A stretch of 64,000 nt of DNA from Calonectria ilicicola (taxonomy: Eukaryota > Ascomycota > Sordariomycetes > Hypocreales > Nectriaceae). This document shows, piece after piece, positions 22,891 through 34,360 of the stretch. Position 1 is the first letter of the stretch, and each line of letters begins with the position of its first letter. The notes beneath the pieces were generated by a model. It made no database searches. It saw nothing but the letters and a program-made list of their open reading frames with translations, and had not been told where the DNA came from. Both the position numbers and the translations under genes were made by a program. Location of the stretch: NCBI GenBank assembly GCA_020809705.1, contig CP085825.1, positions 1,488,001 through 1,552,000 of the forward strand. The letters run 5' to 3'.

Positions 22891-25800
22891 GTTGGGTGGC
22901 TAGACCCAGGGGGTCTGGTGATTAGGGTCAAATCCTCCAAATCTGCGGCGAAGGTGAGGTTGATATTCGAGGCTATGCAAGGGCGAGGTGTTGGCAATGG
23001 CAAGGAGGTGCCAAAAAGAAGTAACGAGATGTGAGGCGTGGAGCCAATAGCTCGGCGTAGGCGAAGCAGTTAGTTAGAGGTAGAGAATGGTCGGGATACA
23101 ACGTCCCGGCGAGAGGGATAATGGTCTACGACCAGCCTGTCAGCATTCTCATGGGATGAAGGCTTTTGGCGTTGAGAACATCCAGAAAAGCAGCAGTCTC
23201 GAGAAAGCAGACCAGCGTTGAAGTGCGAGCACTCCTCTGTTTTACTGCCCGCCAAGACGTGTGTGAGGCAGTGCATGCAGGCAAACTGATTGGCTGCTGA
23301 CAGTGGGCTGAATCACTGCACCCCGGCGTGGGCGTTGAAAACAACCAGGATGAATCCAGGGCAACCACTCCGGAGCTGGCACCTAAGGTTGGACGTGCTC
23401 CACAGTGGCCAGGCGCTAACACTCACGAATCATTACTGGTGAAAACTTTAGCCTTTCCGTGTAGTCTCGTTTATGTAGTCGATGGGTACCCTCCACGTAA
23501 TCTAGCGAAGCAAGGTACCAGGCGAGACCTATGGGCCCTTCCGCTCAGGTCGTCTTGCCCGAAGTCCAACCCCCTGTACGCCGCGTTGACCCAGTGTAAT
23601 CTTGATCGAAATGACACTGGCCACAGACTTTTTCCACTTTGGCGCCCTGCGTCAGCAGTCTGTCGTGCCCCATTTTGAAAGTGCAATGCCCTATATCACT
23701 TATTTTGCAGTGCTATTTTCCTCACAACAGCATTGATTCATGTGTTTTTGACGGATTGATTCTCCCAAGAGCCTGCTGAAGAACGACGGTGAAGACGGGT
23801 AGAAACCACTCGGATCATCCTGCGCCGATGACTCGACCTGCTCCACTACCTTCAATTCCAGACCTCTCTCTCTACCTACCGGGCGGCCTCTCGTGGGCGC
23901 CGACGCACAATCAAAGAGGCTGAGTCTTTAGCATTTTCAATGCGAGCCCTCGTTTTTCTTTCTCCTCTCCATTAGGCGAGCCCAAGGCTAAATCGATGAC
24001 GCTCGATGGAAAAGCGCGGTGGACTATTACCCGTCACATGCTCTGGAACAACGATCGTGCCATTGCCTCCAAATCGTTTAGGCCATGAGAAGCCACGACG
24101 CGACGCCGACACAGGGCCCCCAGCAAGGCACTGTGCGGTGCACAGCTTGGCTGATTTGCAAGTACTCCGAACAGCCGCCGGCGACAGTTTTGTTGCTCCT
24201 CATTCGACGAGGGCCGGGCTACCTGCAGATCTGGAGATGGTGCCGCAATGGCGACGGAAAGCCAAGCCCCTCTAACCAGCCTAGCAGTGGTCCCATCGCT
24301 GTGGCATTACTTGGCGTAATTCAAAGCTCCACGTCCACAATCCCACAACCCGCACATCACTTCTCGTGGCTTCAGGATACTTGTACGTTGCGACGACTTG
24401 TGCGTTCTTATCGTGGTGCCTCTCGGACTCTTCAAGGTGCGATGGGCCCGCATGGGCATTACAATTCCTCAGTTGAGCCAGGGCCAGAGTCGTATCCGAT
24501 GGAGTCCCGCACCAGTGCAATCAAAGCTCCCATGTACTCTTGGCACGGTACTCGATATCCATGCCAAATTTCATGAAAATGCAGGTGCCTCCTGTAGGAA
24601 CCAAATCCCGTCCGATGTAGTCTTTTCTGGAAAGCCAGACGGAAGTGCGCAGTGACGTCTTTTACACCCTGTAATGCCCTGGTCAATACCTGGCATGACT
24701 AAACCAACAGCTGCAATTTCGTATCCGCACTCAGGCCTAGTTCAGGACCTTCTTTATACTCACCGCATGATAATCATTGGCTAGCTTGGCGGTCAACATG
24801 ATGGAGGCGGCTATGACGAAAAACGGAACATGTGAGACCCGGAGCCACCCCCAATACCAGAATTGTTCCAACCCCTGAGAAGAATCCTTTCCAACCCCCG
24901 CGCGAAGCGAATGGTGGCGGTGGTTTCCTGGCTCCGTAGAGTGCAGGGTATTTAGGACCTGATCTAACATCAAATCCTCAAGATAACCTGGAGCCATCAA
25001 ATAATGAAAAGCTCCAAGAAATATTTCTCCGACTAATAATTTTGGCAATCTCACTGAGCTGTGGGTACCGATCACATTAATACCAAACACAGCACACTTC
25101 GCGGGGCCTATTGCAATTGCCTATCGTGGTAATCTATACGTCAAGTTGGTCGTGTGTCCGTATACATGATGAGCTTATTTATACCATCTGCCCCGTGCTT
25201 TGGGCCCGGAAATTAGAATACATATGCTATCATCAACCCAACACAAAAGGTCATCCGAAAGAAAAAAAAAAAAAAAAAAAGACATCAGTGCCAGCTGGTA
25301 GGTTTGTTCTGCTTCACTTTGAGTATTGAATAGTGGCGACTGGACGCGCACACAATTGATACGTCGTAATGCGTTGACCTTTCAAACACATTTGGCGCTG
25401 AGCCTCCCACTCGGCGCTTTCCCTCTCCTTTCTCACGGACATCCATCACCAACGACTGGGGTCCCTCTGTATGAAAATTGTGGGCGGCTCCACCTTCGTG
25501 ACTTTTAAACTATTTTCCCGTGGACCATTCGTAAGCGCCGCCCCCACTCTTGTCATCAATAAGGACAATAGACCTGCCAAGCTTCCTCCATTTCAATTGC
25601 CCTTGTCTGGTCCATCGAGCTACCGCCCGTCTCAACGATGAATCATGGCATGGCTTGACCATCGCACCTGGGTCCTGTTGTTTGGAAGGATGCATGGATA
25701 GAGTTGGGGGTACGCGGAAATTGCCTCGCGACATCCACCATGACCTGACAAGCCAGCCAACCGAATGGCGTAGGTGACAGACAGTCTGGATTGGGGTGGC

Positions 25801-28800
25801 GTAGTTGCCCTCCAGGGTTTCATGAGCCTGGGTTCGTTTGTGTGCTGTGCAGCTTTGTTGACGTCGTTGCCACTCCGAGGCTTATTCGAGATTTGCTGAC
25901 TGTCACCTGACCTGGCTCAGAGCGTATAGTGAGGCCTCTTTTTCCAGCCCAGACTAGGAGAGGATAAATTAATTCCATAGTAATTACCCTCAACAGTTTC
26001 ACCATGATTGACGGTGGCGAGCGACACGGGCACAGCCTCGATAACAAGTCACACGGCATCAACACAGGCGGTGCGAGGAGGCCTGAGATCGCACGCACCC
26101 GTGTACCATCGCCCAGCATTCCGGATTGTGTCTGGATGTCGGTCACGTTACAGTCAGAGAGACGGAGCATTGCAACACACACGTGATGCTTACAACGCAA
26201 AAACAAGGAGGCCATGCATCATTGTTCGAATGCGGAAACCTCCTTGTTTCTTGAAAGGCGTGATTGATTGATGGCACGGGCATTGGCTTTTTTCCTGTTT
26301 GTCACCACGCTTTGCTACAGATGGTTCGGCTGTCGTCAAAAGAGAGTTGCATGGTCTGGCCAACAGCCAATCAACATGCTCGTTCGCAATAGGGGGGCCA
26401 GCCACTGACCAGTTCATGCATATCACCGTAATCAGATCAGGTTTTCTTGTTTCCTTTGCAAAAGCCCTGGCTTTCGCAAATTATAGCCCTGTAGGACTAG
26501 TGTTTCGCTGCCGGGACTCAAGTCATGAATTTCCTTCGTTAATCGGATGGCACAACAACAAAAGACCGCTTTTTGCTGCCCGACTAAGCCTATTCGGGAT
26601 TATGCAAGGTGCTCAGCCTCAATGTGATCCAGAAGGTCAAGACGCAACGAATAAATGGGTGAGAATGAGTGGGGCACTGTAATAAGGACAGGAATCGGGC
26701 ATGGCCAACACCTTGCCAAAGGCGGCAACTAGGGAGAGAACAGGGAGATGACGGTCAGCATCTGCAGAATGAAGCCTGCAGGAAACAGGTTATGTTTCGG
26801 AAGAGCTGTTGAAACCTTCTTGAACGGGCAGCTGCTAGTTGATCGCCCCCCCAGAACCCACGCCAACACATGTTGACCTAGGCCTTGGTCTCACCTCTGC
26901 CATCAGCCAACCAAGCCAGCCCGCCCTGTCTAAGAAGCCCCCGCCACTCTTGTCATGTCCACGCCGGTGAAGAAGCTTAACTGAACCGTGGATGGGACTA
27001 ATGTTGTCGATGCAACCCCCACCTGACTAAAAAGCCATCGTGAACCGACCCAACCTCGCAAAGCATTCGCTAAATCAATACCTGACTCCCACTGTGCCCA
27101 ACAAACACAGGTGGCGGTCTGCTCGACCCATAGGGCAGTGCTCACGGGAATTCTCCCGCTTGCCGTAGGAGGGAGTGCCCGGTTAGTAAACCTTTGCGAC
27201 AAGAGATGGATTTCCCGCCACCAGGCTACATTCAGCTGGCGTCGTCAAGAGTTGTCGTCTGGTGCGGTCCACAGAAGCCAGCGGGCCCGTAATCCTGGCA
27301 CCAAAGAGCACATCGATGCCAGAAGACTTGGTCAGCACAATGACCTCTAAGCCACCATTCGGGTCATCTTCAGTGGCAGGCAGCAACGCGGACCGAGTGC
27401 GTTTACGTCTGGAGCCTAATACTTGGAGCATATTCAACCACCCGTCTGACTTGATACTCTAGAGAAATCCCAAGTCAGCCATACGCTAGAGTGGAACAGG
27501 TTCCCACGTCGTGCATGGGGTCTCGTGTCAACCGCCTCAAGGCTCACTTACCTGTCAGATCTATGATTTCAACAATATGTCAGACTCGCTTCGCCATAGG
27601 CTAGCTTATGCATATCCCACCTAACCTACCGTGGCCGACACATGGTGAAGCATCTGAGCCACCGGAAACCTCGCGTCCTTCGACAGTGCCTTAATTTGAC
27701 AAAAGTACGGTCCATATTTGAGGCTGTGGAGGCGTATTCGTAATGAGTCGGCGAAATAAGCATTCGCCGTTACGTGGGTCATGCTAAACAAGACGCACCT
27801 TATCGGGGAAAAGAAATCCAGCATTTCCGTGCATCCTGCCGCAACAAGCGCTTTCGATATAGCACAATGCTTCAAAGATTGTGCCCCCTCGACCTATCCC
27901 GGCATCCTCCAACCAACTTGCCAACAATTAAATAATGTATAAATAATATATAAATAAAAGATAACCTAATTATATGTAACAATTTTCCCTTCACTTTTAC
28001 TTGCTGATTTTCTTGTTGCTAGATTGATATCGAAGGTGAAGATGTCACACAATCTTGCAAGGGATGCATTGTACGACCGAGATCAACCAATCAGTTCCCG
28101 GTTGTACGCTGCAGTAGATATGATATGTCACTATTTCGGAATGTGAGGTGCGGTAATCATTGTCGCAGAACTGTGTGTGCTATTTCCTTAGTCTCGGACG
28201 GTTTCTATAAATCGTATTTGACTTAAGCTTGGTGTTTTCACCTTTCCGGCCTACTTGGCTGCTTTTGACGATACGAGCACCTGGTGAATAGTTTTCGGTT
28301 TCGGGTTCACGCTAATTTATACTTCAGCTTCACACCACCTCGAATGGCCCCTTTCAAGGCTGATGCAAACTCTCTTGGCACATGTTCAGTCGCGCGCAGT
28401 GTCATGGATGATTAACTTTGGTCGGAGTGTACGATCTCCGCCAAGACATGGCCAAGCCCTTAGGTCCCGTAACGTAGAGTCTGAAGGAGAAAAAAAAATT
28501 GGCATTCATCGGAAGAGGAACAAATCACCCCGGGGTGTAAGTGCACTCGATTTTCCTTGGCAAAGCAAGAGCAAACTCTGCTCCTGGTTCCGTATCCCCT
28601 CGTTGTATCCAGCGCCAAGCAAAGTCAATGAGACTTTTCTCGCGTGATATGCGAAGAGCGTCGATTATCAAAAAGCGCCTGAGCAATCACCAGCCGCCAT
28701 TGTCATGCATACACCTTGTATCTGCATCACACCTCCGACAGCACTGCCACCGGTCAAGACTGCACAGAGCACACAAAACCCCTCACTTCGGGGGTACATT

Positions 28801-29520
28801 TCTGCATCATATCCTGCACCTCCTGCCGTAATCTACGATGCCGATGCCCGTTTTGCGCAGAGAATTGGGAAAATTGCTGCTTCACACCCCTCACCTGGAG
28901 GTGTTCCTTCTCCACCCGCGTACCCGGCCGAGCGTGGCTGTGCTATAGTCTAGTCCAATCCGCGGCCTCTGTTAGCATTCCCCCGGCAATCAGGACCAAC
29001 TGGTACTTGGTCGAGGCCGGGTCTAGTTGCATCCCGTCAAATTTCGGTCAGTGAGCCGCCGTTCACCGGCAGAGTCTGGTGGTCTGGACGGGTCGAACCT
29101 GCTGCTGCTGCTGCTTCAATCTATCTCAAATGAGGCCGGGTCGAGAATGGTTCAAAACTCAACGGCGCGCCCGGACCATAGGATATAACCTTTGATAATC
29201 TCGTTGTTTATTCTTCTCCAGGTGGGCTATGCAATTCGGTCCCGGGGGACCGGGGTTCAGATTTGGGTTCCACGTCTGCCAACATCACATTACTACGTGT
29301 CATACGACGGCAGGATAGCAGCTGTTCACCGGCCCACGCGGATCGAACCAGCAATCTCCTCACAGTTCATTCGATGCAAACAATTGACTTTTGTGAACCT
29401 AACTAGCTGTACCCAACTCTATGTTCCCACCCATGTAAACATTGTGGCTTACCCTATAGCTAAACCACATCACCAGAGGAATACTCTTTTTTTTTTTCAC
29501 GAAAAGCTCTGAGCCTTCCA
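22891..29520. other. 6.6-kb gene-free region
   Basis: No convincing ORF with family features was found on either strand. It contains a CCAAT at 23044-23048 upstream of the calcium ATPase, an A19 run at 25262-25280, an AT-rich stretch near 27,925-27,985 and a CTG run near 29,100. A tRNA-like B-box on the minus strand near 29,343 lacks a matching acceptor stem. There are no terminal repeats, transposase motifs or pervasive TA enrichment of the kind left by repeat-induced point mutation. The longest ATG-initiated frames (e.g. 24085-24576, 163 codons) look random. Confidence 0.5.
25262..25280. repeat. A19 homopolymer
   Basis: Nineteen consecutive A, preceded by GAAAG. It lies in the middle of the gene-free region. 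Confidence 0.9.
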
Positions 29521-32058
29521 TCATCGGCCCAAAGCGACCTTCCTTACGGATACCATGTCTTCTGATCCTTCTTGATCCTTGAGTAGGTCTCCATTGATGC
29601 CAAAGAATGGCGCCACTCCATGTCTGATGACACCTTTCCAAAAGCCACCCACGATCTCCTTGAGATCTCCTCCCGTTTGCTTGAAATCGGGGAAAGCATT
29701 CACCTCGAGTAACCATGCTGCTCCCTTTGCATCGACTAGGAAATCGAGTCCAAAAACTTCAAAAGCATTTGGCAGCGCCTGGAAGTGCACAGGCATGGCC
29801 CTTGCGGCACCCTCAAAGACTTCTCCGGAAATTTCACAAATTTGGCGGAATATGTCCTCGCGGGTAGAAGCCGGAAGGGGCAAGTCCCAGAACCGGCGCA
29901 CACTGTTTTCGTTGGGAGAGTCCTGAAGACAGGTGTTTGTCAAGAAGGCTTCGATGTCGTTGGGGGCGTCACCAGGAGCAGCGTAGGGTTTCCCGGCAAA
30001 CAGGGCAAGCATGTGCTTGTAGACGTAGACATTGAGACTGCCGGTGCAGAGGATGTAGGTGCGGATGTGGAACTTGTGTTTGCTGTCCTCTAGCAACAAA
30101 GGCGGGTGGATGTATGGCTGAGCGACAAAGTGACGAAGATGTGAAGTCGTTATGTAGTCACCATCGTCTTCATCCTTCTTGGTTGTCCCGGCGGCGGTGT
30201 CCTCGTCCTCGTCGTCGCTATCAGGACGATCCTCCTCCCAGCCATCAAATATGGCCTGTAGTTCATCCATTGAGCTGAAGAGTCGGATTCCCTGGCCCCT
30301 ATCGCTCATTCCAGGCTTTAAAATCCACCACTCCTTGGAGGCAGACTCTTCTTCCGAAAGCGCTTCGTTGCGATCCATACTCTCTCTAAGGTCAAATGCC
30401 TCCACTAGGGCATCGTCCAGGAACTCTGCGTAGTCGACCTCAAAATTCTCGCTCCGCTTGAAGTGGTCTTTGAGGATGGATGAAGGATTCTTGGCGACCC
30501 AGTGGTCGACGGTCGTTGAGAGGTAGTGCTTGCGGATCAGAGCTTTCCTGATCATGTAGCAGTTGATGAGTGAAGTTTTCTCATGAGAACCAGCGTAATC
30601 AAAGTCGATTGTCTCGTAGGCTGTGATCTGCAACACCTTTGTACCGGAGGAAGGGAACATTTTCGATACAATGTTTTCATCACCGGATTCAGGCAGCTCC
30701 GTAATGACATTGACAGTACCTTCAGGCAAGAGAGATTTCAGGGCATCCAGGATCAGGGGCTGGACATAGGAATCCTCGTATGAGATGATGGCTTGGATGG
30801 GAGTTTTCCCGGCACTACCCCCCTTGAGACGAAGGGGGATCTCAACTCCCTTGCTGGGGTTGGTTGCTTCCACTGGGGGGCTAGGACTGCACAATTGCTG
30901 GTAAGAATGTGATCTATTTGAAAAAGAAATATGCTCTCCGCATACAATACAGGCCAAAAAACAAATCATGCATCGTTTACTCGTTACCCAACTCGAGACC
31001 CAACCGACAACATCGATGACCGTGACTTCAGGGATATACTCACAGTTCTAGCTCTTTCTGGTTCCACTCGCCGGGGCCATGCATGAAGTTGGCCTTGAGA
31101 GGTGTAACACTGGAAGAGGAGTTAGCAGATGAACCATCGCCAGTTTGGGGGACGAAACTTACCTCGTTTTACCCTCCTTGACAGCCCACCCATCGTTGCC
31201 GGGGCTGGACTCATCGACGCTCTTGTAAACATCGGTAAACTTGGGAGCCCATTTGAAGTGTTTGTGAACATGTCCCTTCCTAGCGCTGGCCTTGTCTCCG
31301 TCGGTGACCTCACCTTCGAGGCCCTCGCGTATCCTTTCCTCCTCCTCGTTCCCGTCACCAGACTCTCCCTCAATCTCCTGGAAGCAGCCACCCTCCCGCC
31401 AGTAGTTCTGCAGCACATTGGTCCAAATGGTCTTGTTGTTCTCAAGACCTTCAATCAAGGGCACGTTGACGCTATACAGATCAGCGCTGCCATCAGTCGG
31501 CCACTGCTTGTAAAGAGCCTCGATGACCCTCACGCTGTGTCGGCAGGCAGCCTCGATGATGACGGGGTCATGGTTCCGGGTGAAGAAGGCAAAGCTCAGA
31601 GCAATGGCCTTGCGTTGGCACACAGCTGCTTCCAGGGCCGCACCCATGGTTCCCGAGCTCAGGGCAAATACTGCCGTTGAGTTTCGGCCATAGTTGGGAC
31701 CGCTAACAACAAGGTCGATGGGACCACGCTCCTGGAAGAAGTGGTGGAGACCGATCTGGACGCAAGAGGCGGGAGTCCCGTCAACAAGAATCCACTCCTC
31801 GACGTCTCCGGAGGGAGAGGGCCGGCGATGGGTGGTGCCCTCCGAGTCCTCGCCGTGGATGTTGGCCGAAGGACGGTAATACAAAGGCTTCAGCGTCTGG
31901 CCGATCATGTGCGCCTTGCCGATCCACGAGCGCTGCGTATGGGGGAGACACACGGAGACGGTATGCCCGGCCTGCTGAAGCTTTTTAATCAGGCAGTGGA
32001 CATAGGGGGAAGAGTGAGGCGATGGCGGGCCATCATCGTTGGTGACGAGAATATGCAT
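29521..32058 (-). CDS. PBY1: Pby1-like protein: SurE nucleotidase domain fused to tubulin-tyrosine-ligase (ATP-grasp) domain
   Basis: Exons are 31163-32058, 31044-31109 and 29521-30886. The introns of 53 bp (31110-31162) and 157 bp (30887-31043) keep frame, giving 775 residues. The N-terminal ~260 residues are SurE-like: MHILVTNDDG with the metal-binding Asp pair, VDGTPASCVQIGL, SGPNYGRN and SGTMGAALEA. Residues ~330-760 are a TTL-type ATP-grasp domain: KPGMSDRGQGIRLF, HIRTYILCTGSLNVYVY and the metal-binding LLEVNAFPDFKQTG near the end. The same order is known from yeast Pby1, a P-body protein that binds the Dcp1-Dcp2 decapping enzyme, so a role in mRNA turnover is inferred. The substrates of the two enzyme folds are unknown. 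Without splicing the halves appear as two separate genes; the 66-base middle exon (TPLKANFMHGPGEWNQ) links them. Confidence 0.9.
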
Positions 32059-33015
32059 CTTTTCAAGCGTTGGGGACAGGAAATGAACGACGAGTAGTGT
32101 GGCCTACGGCTCCCGAGGCGAGATGTATGAACAAAAAATGAAGCAGATACAGCCCGGCCAAAGACACGTCCCGTTGGGCGTCAGTCTCTCACAGTCCTGA
32201 TGCAGTCGGTTTGGGGCGTCGATCGAGCCGAAATGGATTTCGTAGGTGAGGGGCAACGTGGGGCAGCGAGAACCGGCGGAAGCCAGACCAAGCACGCAAC
32301 CCGGGGACAGAAAACGAGAGACGCCAAATCCTCACACTCAGCCGCCACCAAATGAACACAGTCAGAGGCATAATCGTTGGTCGGTCACATTTCTCTTGGA
32401 CAATTATTGCACACTTGGCCTTCTATACCTATAATATATACATTCAATATAACTATCTCTTCTTGTTAGGGTCATGTACTCGCTGGTTTTCGTGTCGTAT
32501 GTTTTCTGCCCCCGCTTAGCACGCAAGCACATCAGGCATTTGGCTCACACAAAATGGTTTCCTTGCAGCTCAGATGGATCCTTAACATCCATGGTTTATT
32601 TTATTTAATTTAGACTACCTAAAAGCACACGAAACAAGACTGACTAACTCGATCTACTAGTAGACTTAGACTCGCCTTTCCATGAGGTATCCATCCATCC
32701 GCCCATTCATTCACCCTTCTTTCTTCCGACCGTTGCTAATGCTTTACCAGTGCTATTCATTCAGCCATCCCTTGTTTCAATTCAAATCAAAACGTTGCCT
32801 GCCATTCGGTCCATTACAAAGTTTCCATTCAACGCCGTGAAATTTTCCATCCCCTGGTCAAGGGATTTAACAAATCAACAAGGAGAAATGAATTTAAAAT
32901 CGGTTGTTGAAACTTTTTGCGCATCAGTCCGCCCGACTGTTGCCATGTGCAACCGAGATAATTAAAACCATAAAAAAGCCACTTGGCTGAACTTAGTAGA
33001 ATACAGGGAGACATC
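32059..33015. other. Intergenic spacer upstream of the Pby1-like gene
   Basis: About 0.96 kb containing the Pby1-like promoter and the 3' UTR of the next minus-strand gene. It is AT-rich from 32,400 to 33,000. No gene is seen. Confidence 0.55.
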
Positions 33016-34360
33016 TCAAGTGCGAGTACGCTTTGTCTGCGCTGGAGCGATGCTATCATCAGCTTGTCGCTTTGTCCCTGAGGTAGCCTTGACGTCTCCC
33101 TTAGTTCTTCGCCACGAGTCAAATGGGCTCCTTCGGCTCTTAGTCTTGATAGGAGTAGCTTGCTCGGCCAGCTTGTTGGTGGATCTCGTAGTTCGCCTAG
33201 TGTCTGGAGGTGATACGGGAGCAAACTTGGGCGCCTCTGGAGTACCAGCACGCAGTTGGCGGATCTTGGCAGGAGTTTGGGGTTCTTCAACCTCAGCGGC
33301 TTTTGAGCTCTCTGCGACGGGCTCCTCCTCGAGCTGGTCTTCAATGTCTGTTGCTGCCTCTTCCTCATCAATCATGGCCTGTGTCTTTGGAGTCTGGAAA
33401 AGAAGACGAGGCTTAATGGAGGAGCGAGTGAGAGGACGAGCCAGTCGAACCTCTTCATCAATTTCATCATCAAGCTCCTCCAAATCCTCTGTGTCGTTAT
33501 CATCAGAGAATTTGCGGAAGAATTTCTTGCCACGGCTGCGGAAATAAGGTTAGCTTAGGCGCAGGAAAGGAGCTCCAAGGGTAAACTTACAAGACATAGA
33601 CCATTCCATCTTCGCGACGTGAGGCGTCATCAATGGACAGGGCACCTTCACCGGGGATATTGACATGTCTGCGCTTGCTTCGGCGCTTGGATGGTGAAGG
33701 AGGTGCAGCATCACCATAGAAAGGGTTAGATTCACTCTCATCCTTGGTTGGGATGCGGTCTTGCGAATCAGTGAAGATTTCAATGGGCTCTTCAATCTCT
33801 TCAGCCGTGAAGCTCTCCAATGAAATCCCAGTGTACTTCTTGGTACGTCTTTTCTTTGGGCTGGGCATCACTTCAGCATCTGAGGGGAAGAGGTTTCGAG
33901 CAATAGACTTGATGTTGGCGGCAGTTTTCTCATTCGGAGGCTTCACGGGAGTCTTTGATGGAGTAGGAAGCATTCCAGTGGCGCGAGAAGCGCTCGAGTT
34001 AGTTGGACGCTGAGAGGTTTCGTTGATTCCAAGAGCGGCGGCAGCTTGTGAACTTCCAGCGGTGAGGAAACCTGAAGCGCGACGCACAGAGTCGAGGGCA
34101 GGCAGGCGCTTCTTCTGGGGCGAAGCGATCGGAGACATGGTAGAGTGCTTGCTTGACTTCTTTGTTGTGCGCGGTGATCGAAGTTGTTGGCGGTTGGAAG
34201 AATTGGGAGAGGGGGTGCGAGCGCGCTGAGAAGAAATGCGGGCAGACTTGCGAGGAGTAAAAGGCTCCCAGTTGTCGTGGTAGCCGAGACGGGGAGTTGG
34301 AGGAGTGCGAATGCCAGAGGGAGGAGGAGGCGTAATTGAGCCATCGAAGGCGGCGGCCAT
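33016..34360 (-). CDS. Uncharacterised CDK-site-rich nuclear protein
   Basis: Exon 1 is 33591-34360, a 55-bp intron occupies 33536-33590, and exon 2 is 33016-33535, giving 429 residues. I do not recognise the family. The sequence is largely disordered, with about 19 Ser/Thr-Pro pairs. At least five fit the full CDK consensus S/T-P-x-K/R (TPRK, SPQK, TPSK, SPKK, SPSK). Several basic clusters (KKRRTKK, SKRRSKRR) suggest a nuclear protein. Two short segments look conserved-like: DNWEPFTPRKSARIS near the N-terminus and the splice-spanning GMVYVFRGKKFFRKF, followed by an acidic stretch. The C-terminus has RRSPFDSWRR. It is divergent from DUO1 and shares its ACGCGT-array promoter, so cell-cycle expression and CDK phosphorylation are plausible inferences. 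Candidates to test are a securin-, Nrm1/Whi5- or Msa-like regulator; none is supported by a diagnostic motif I can see. Confidence 0.8.

Noticed and set aside
24085..24576. 163-codon plus-strand ORF in the gene-free region
   Set aside because: No hydrophobic or motif structure; length is within chance at this GC content.
29300..29400. Minus-strand tRNA gene
   Set aside because: Only the T-arm/B box fits; no paired acceptor stem or anticodon arm could be drawn, so it is not listed as a tRNA.
22891..29520. Transposon or RIP-mutated element
   Set aside because: No terminal repeats, transposase motifs or pervasive TA-rich decay were seen.
29521..30969. TTL-type ORF as a separate gene
   Set aside because: Splicing through exon 31044-31109 joins it in frame to the SurE domain, as in Pby1.
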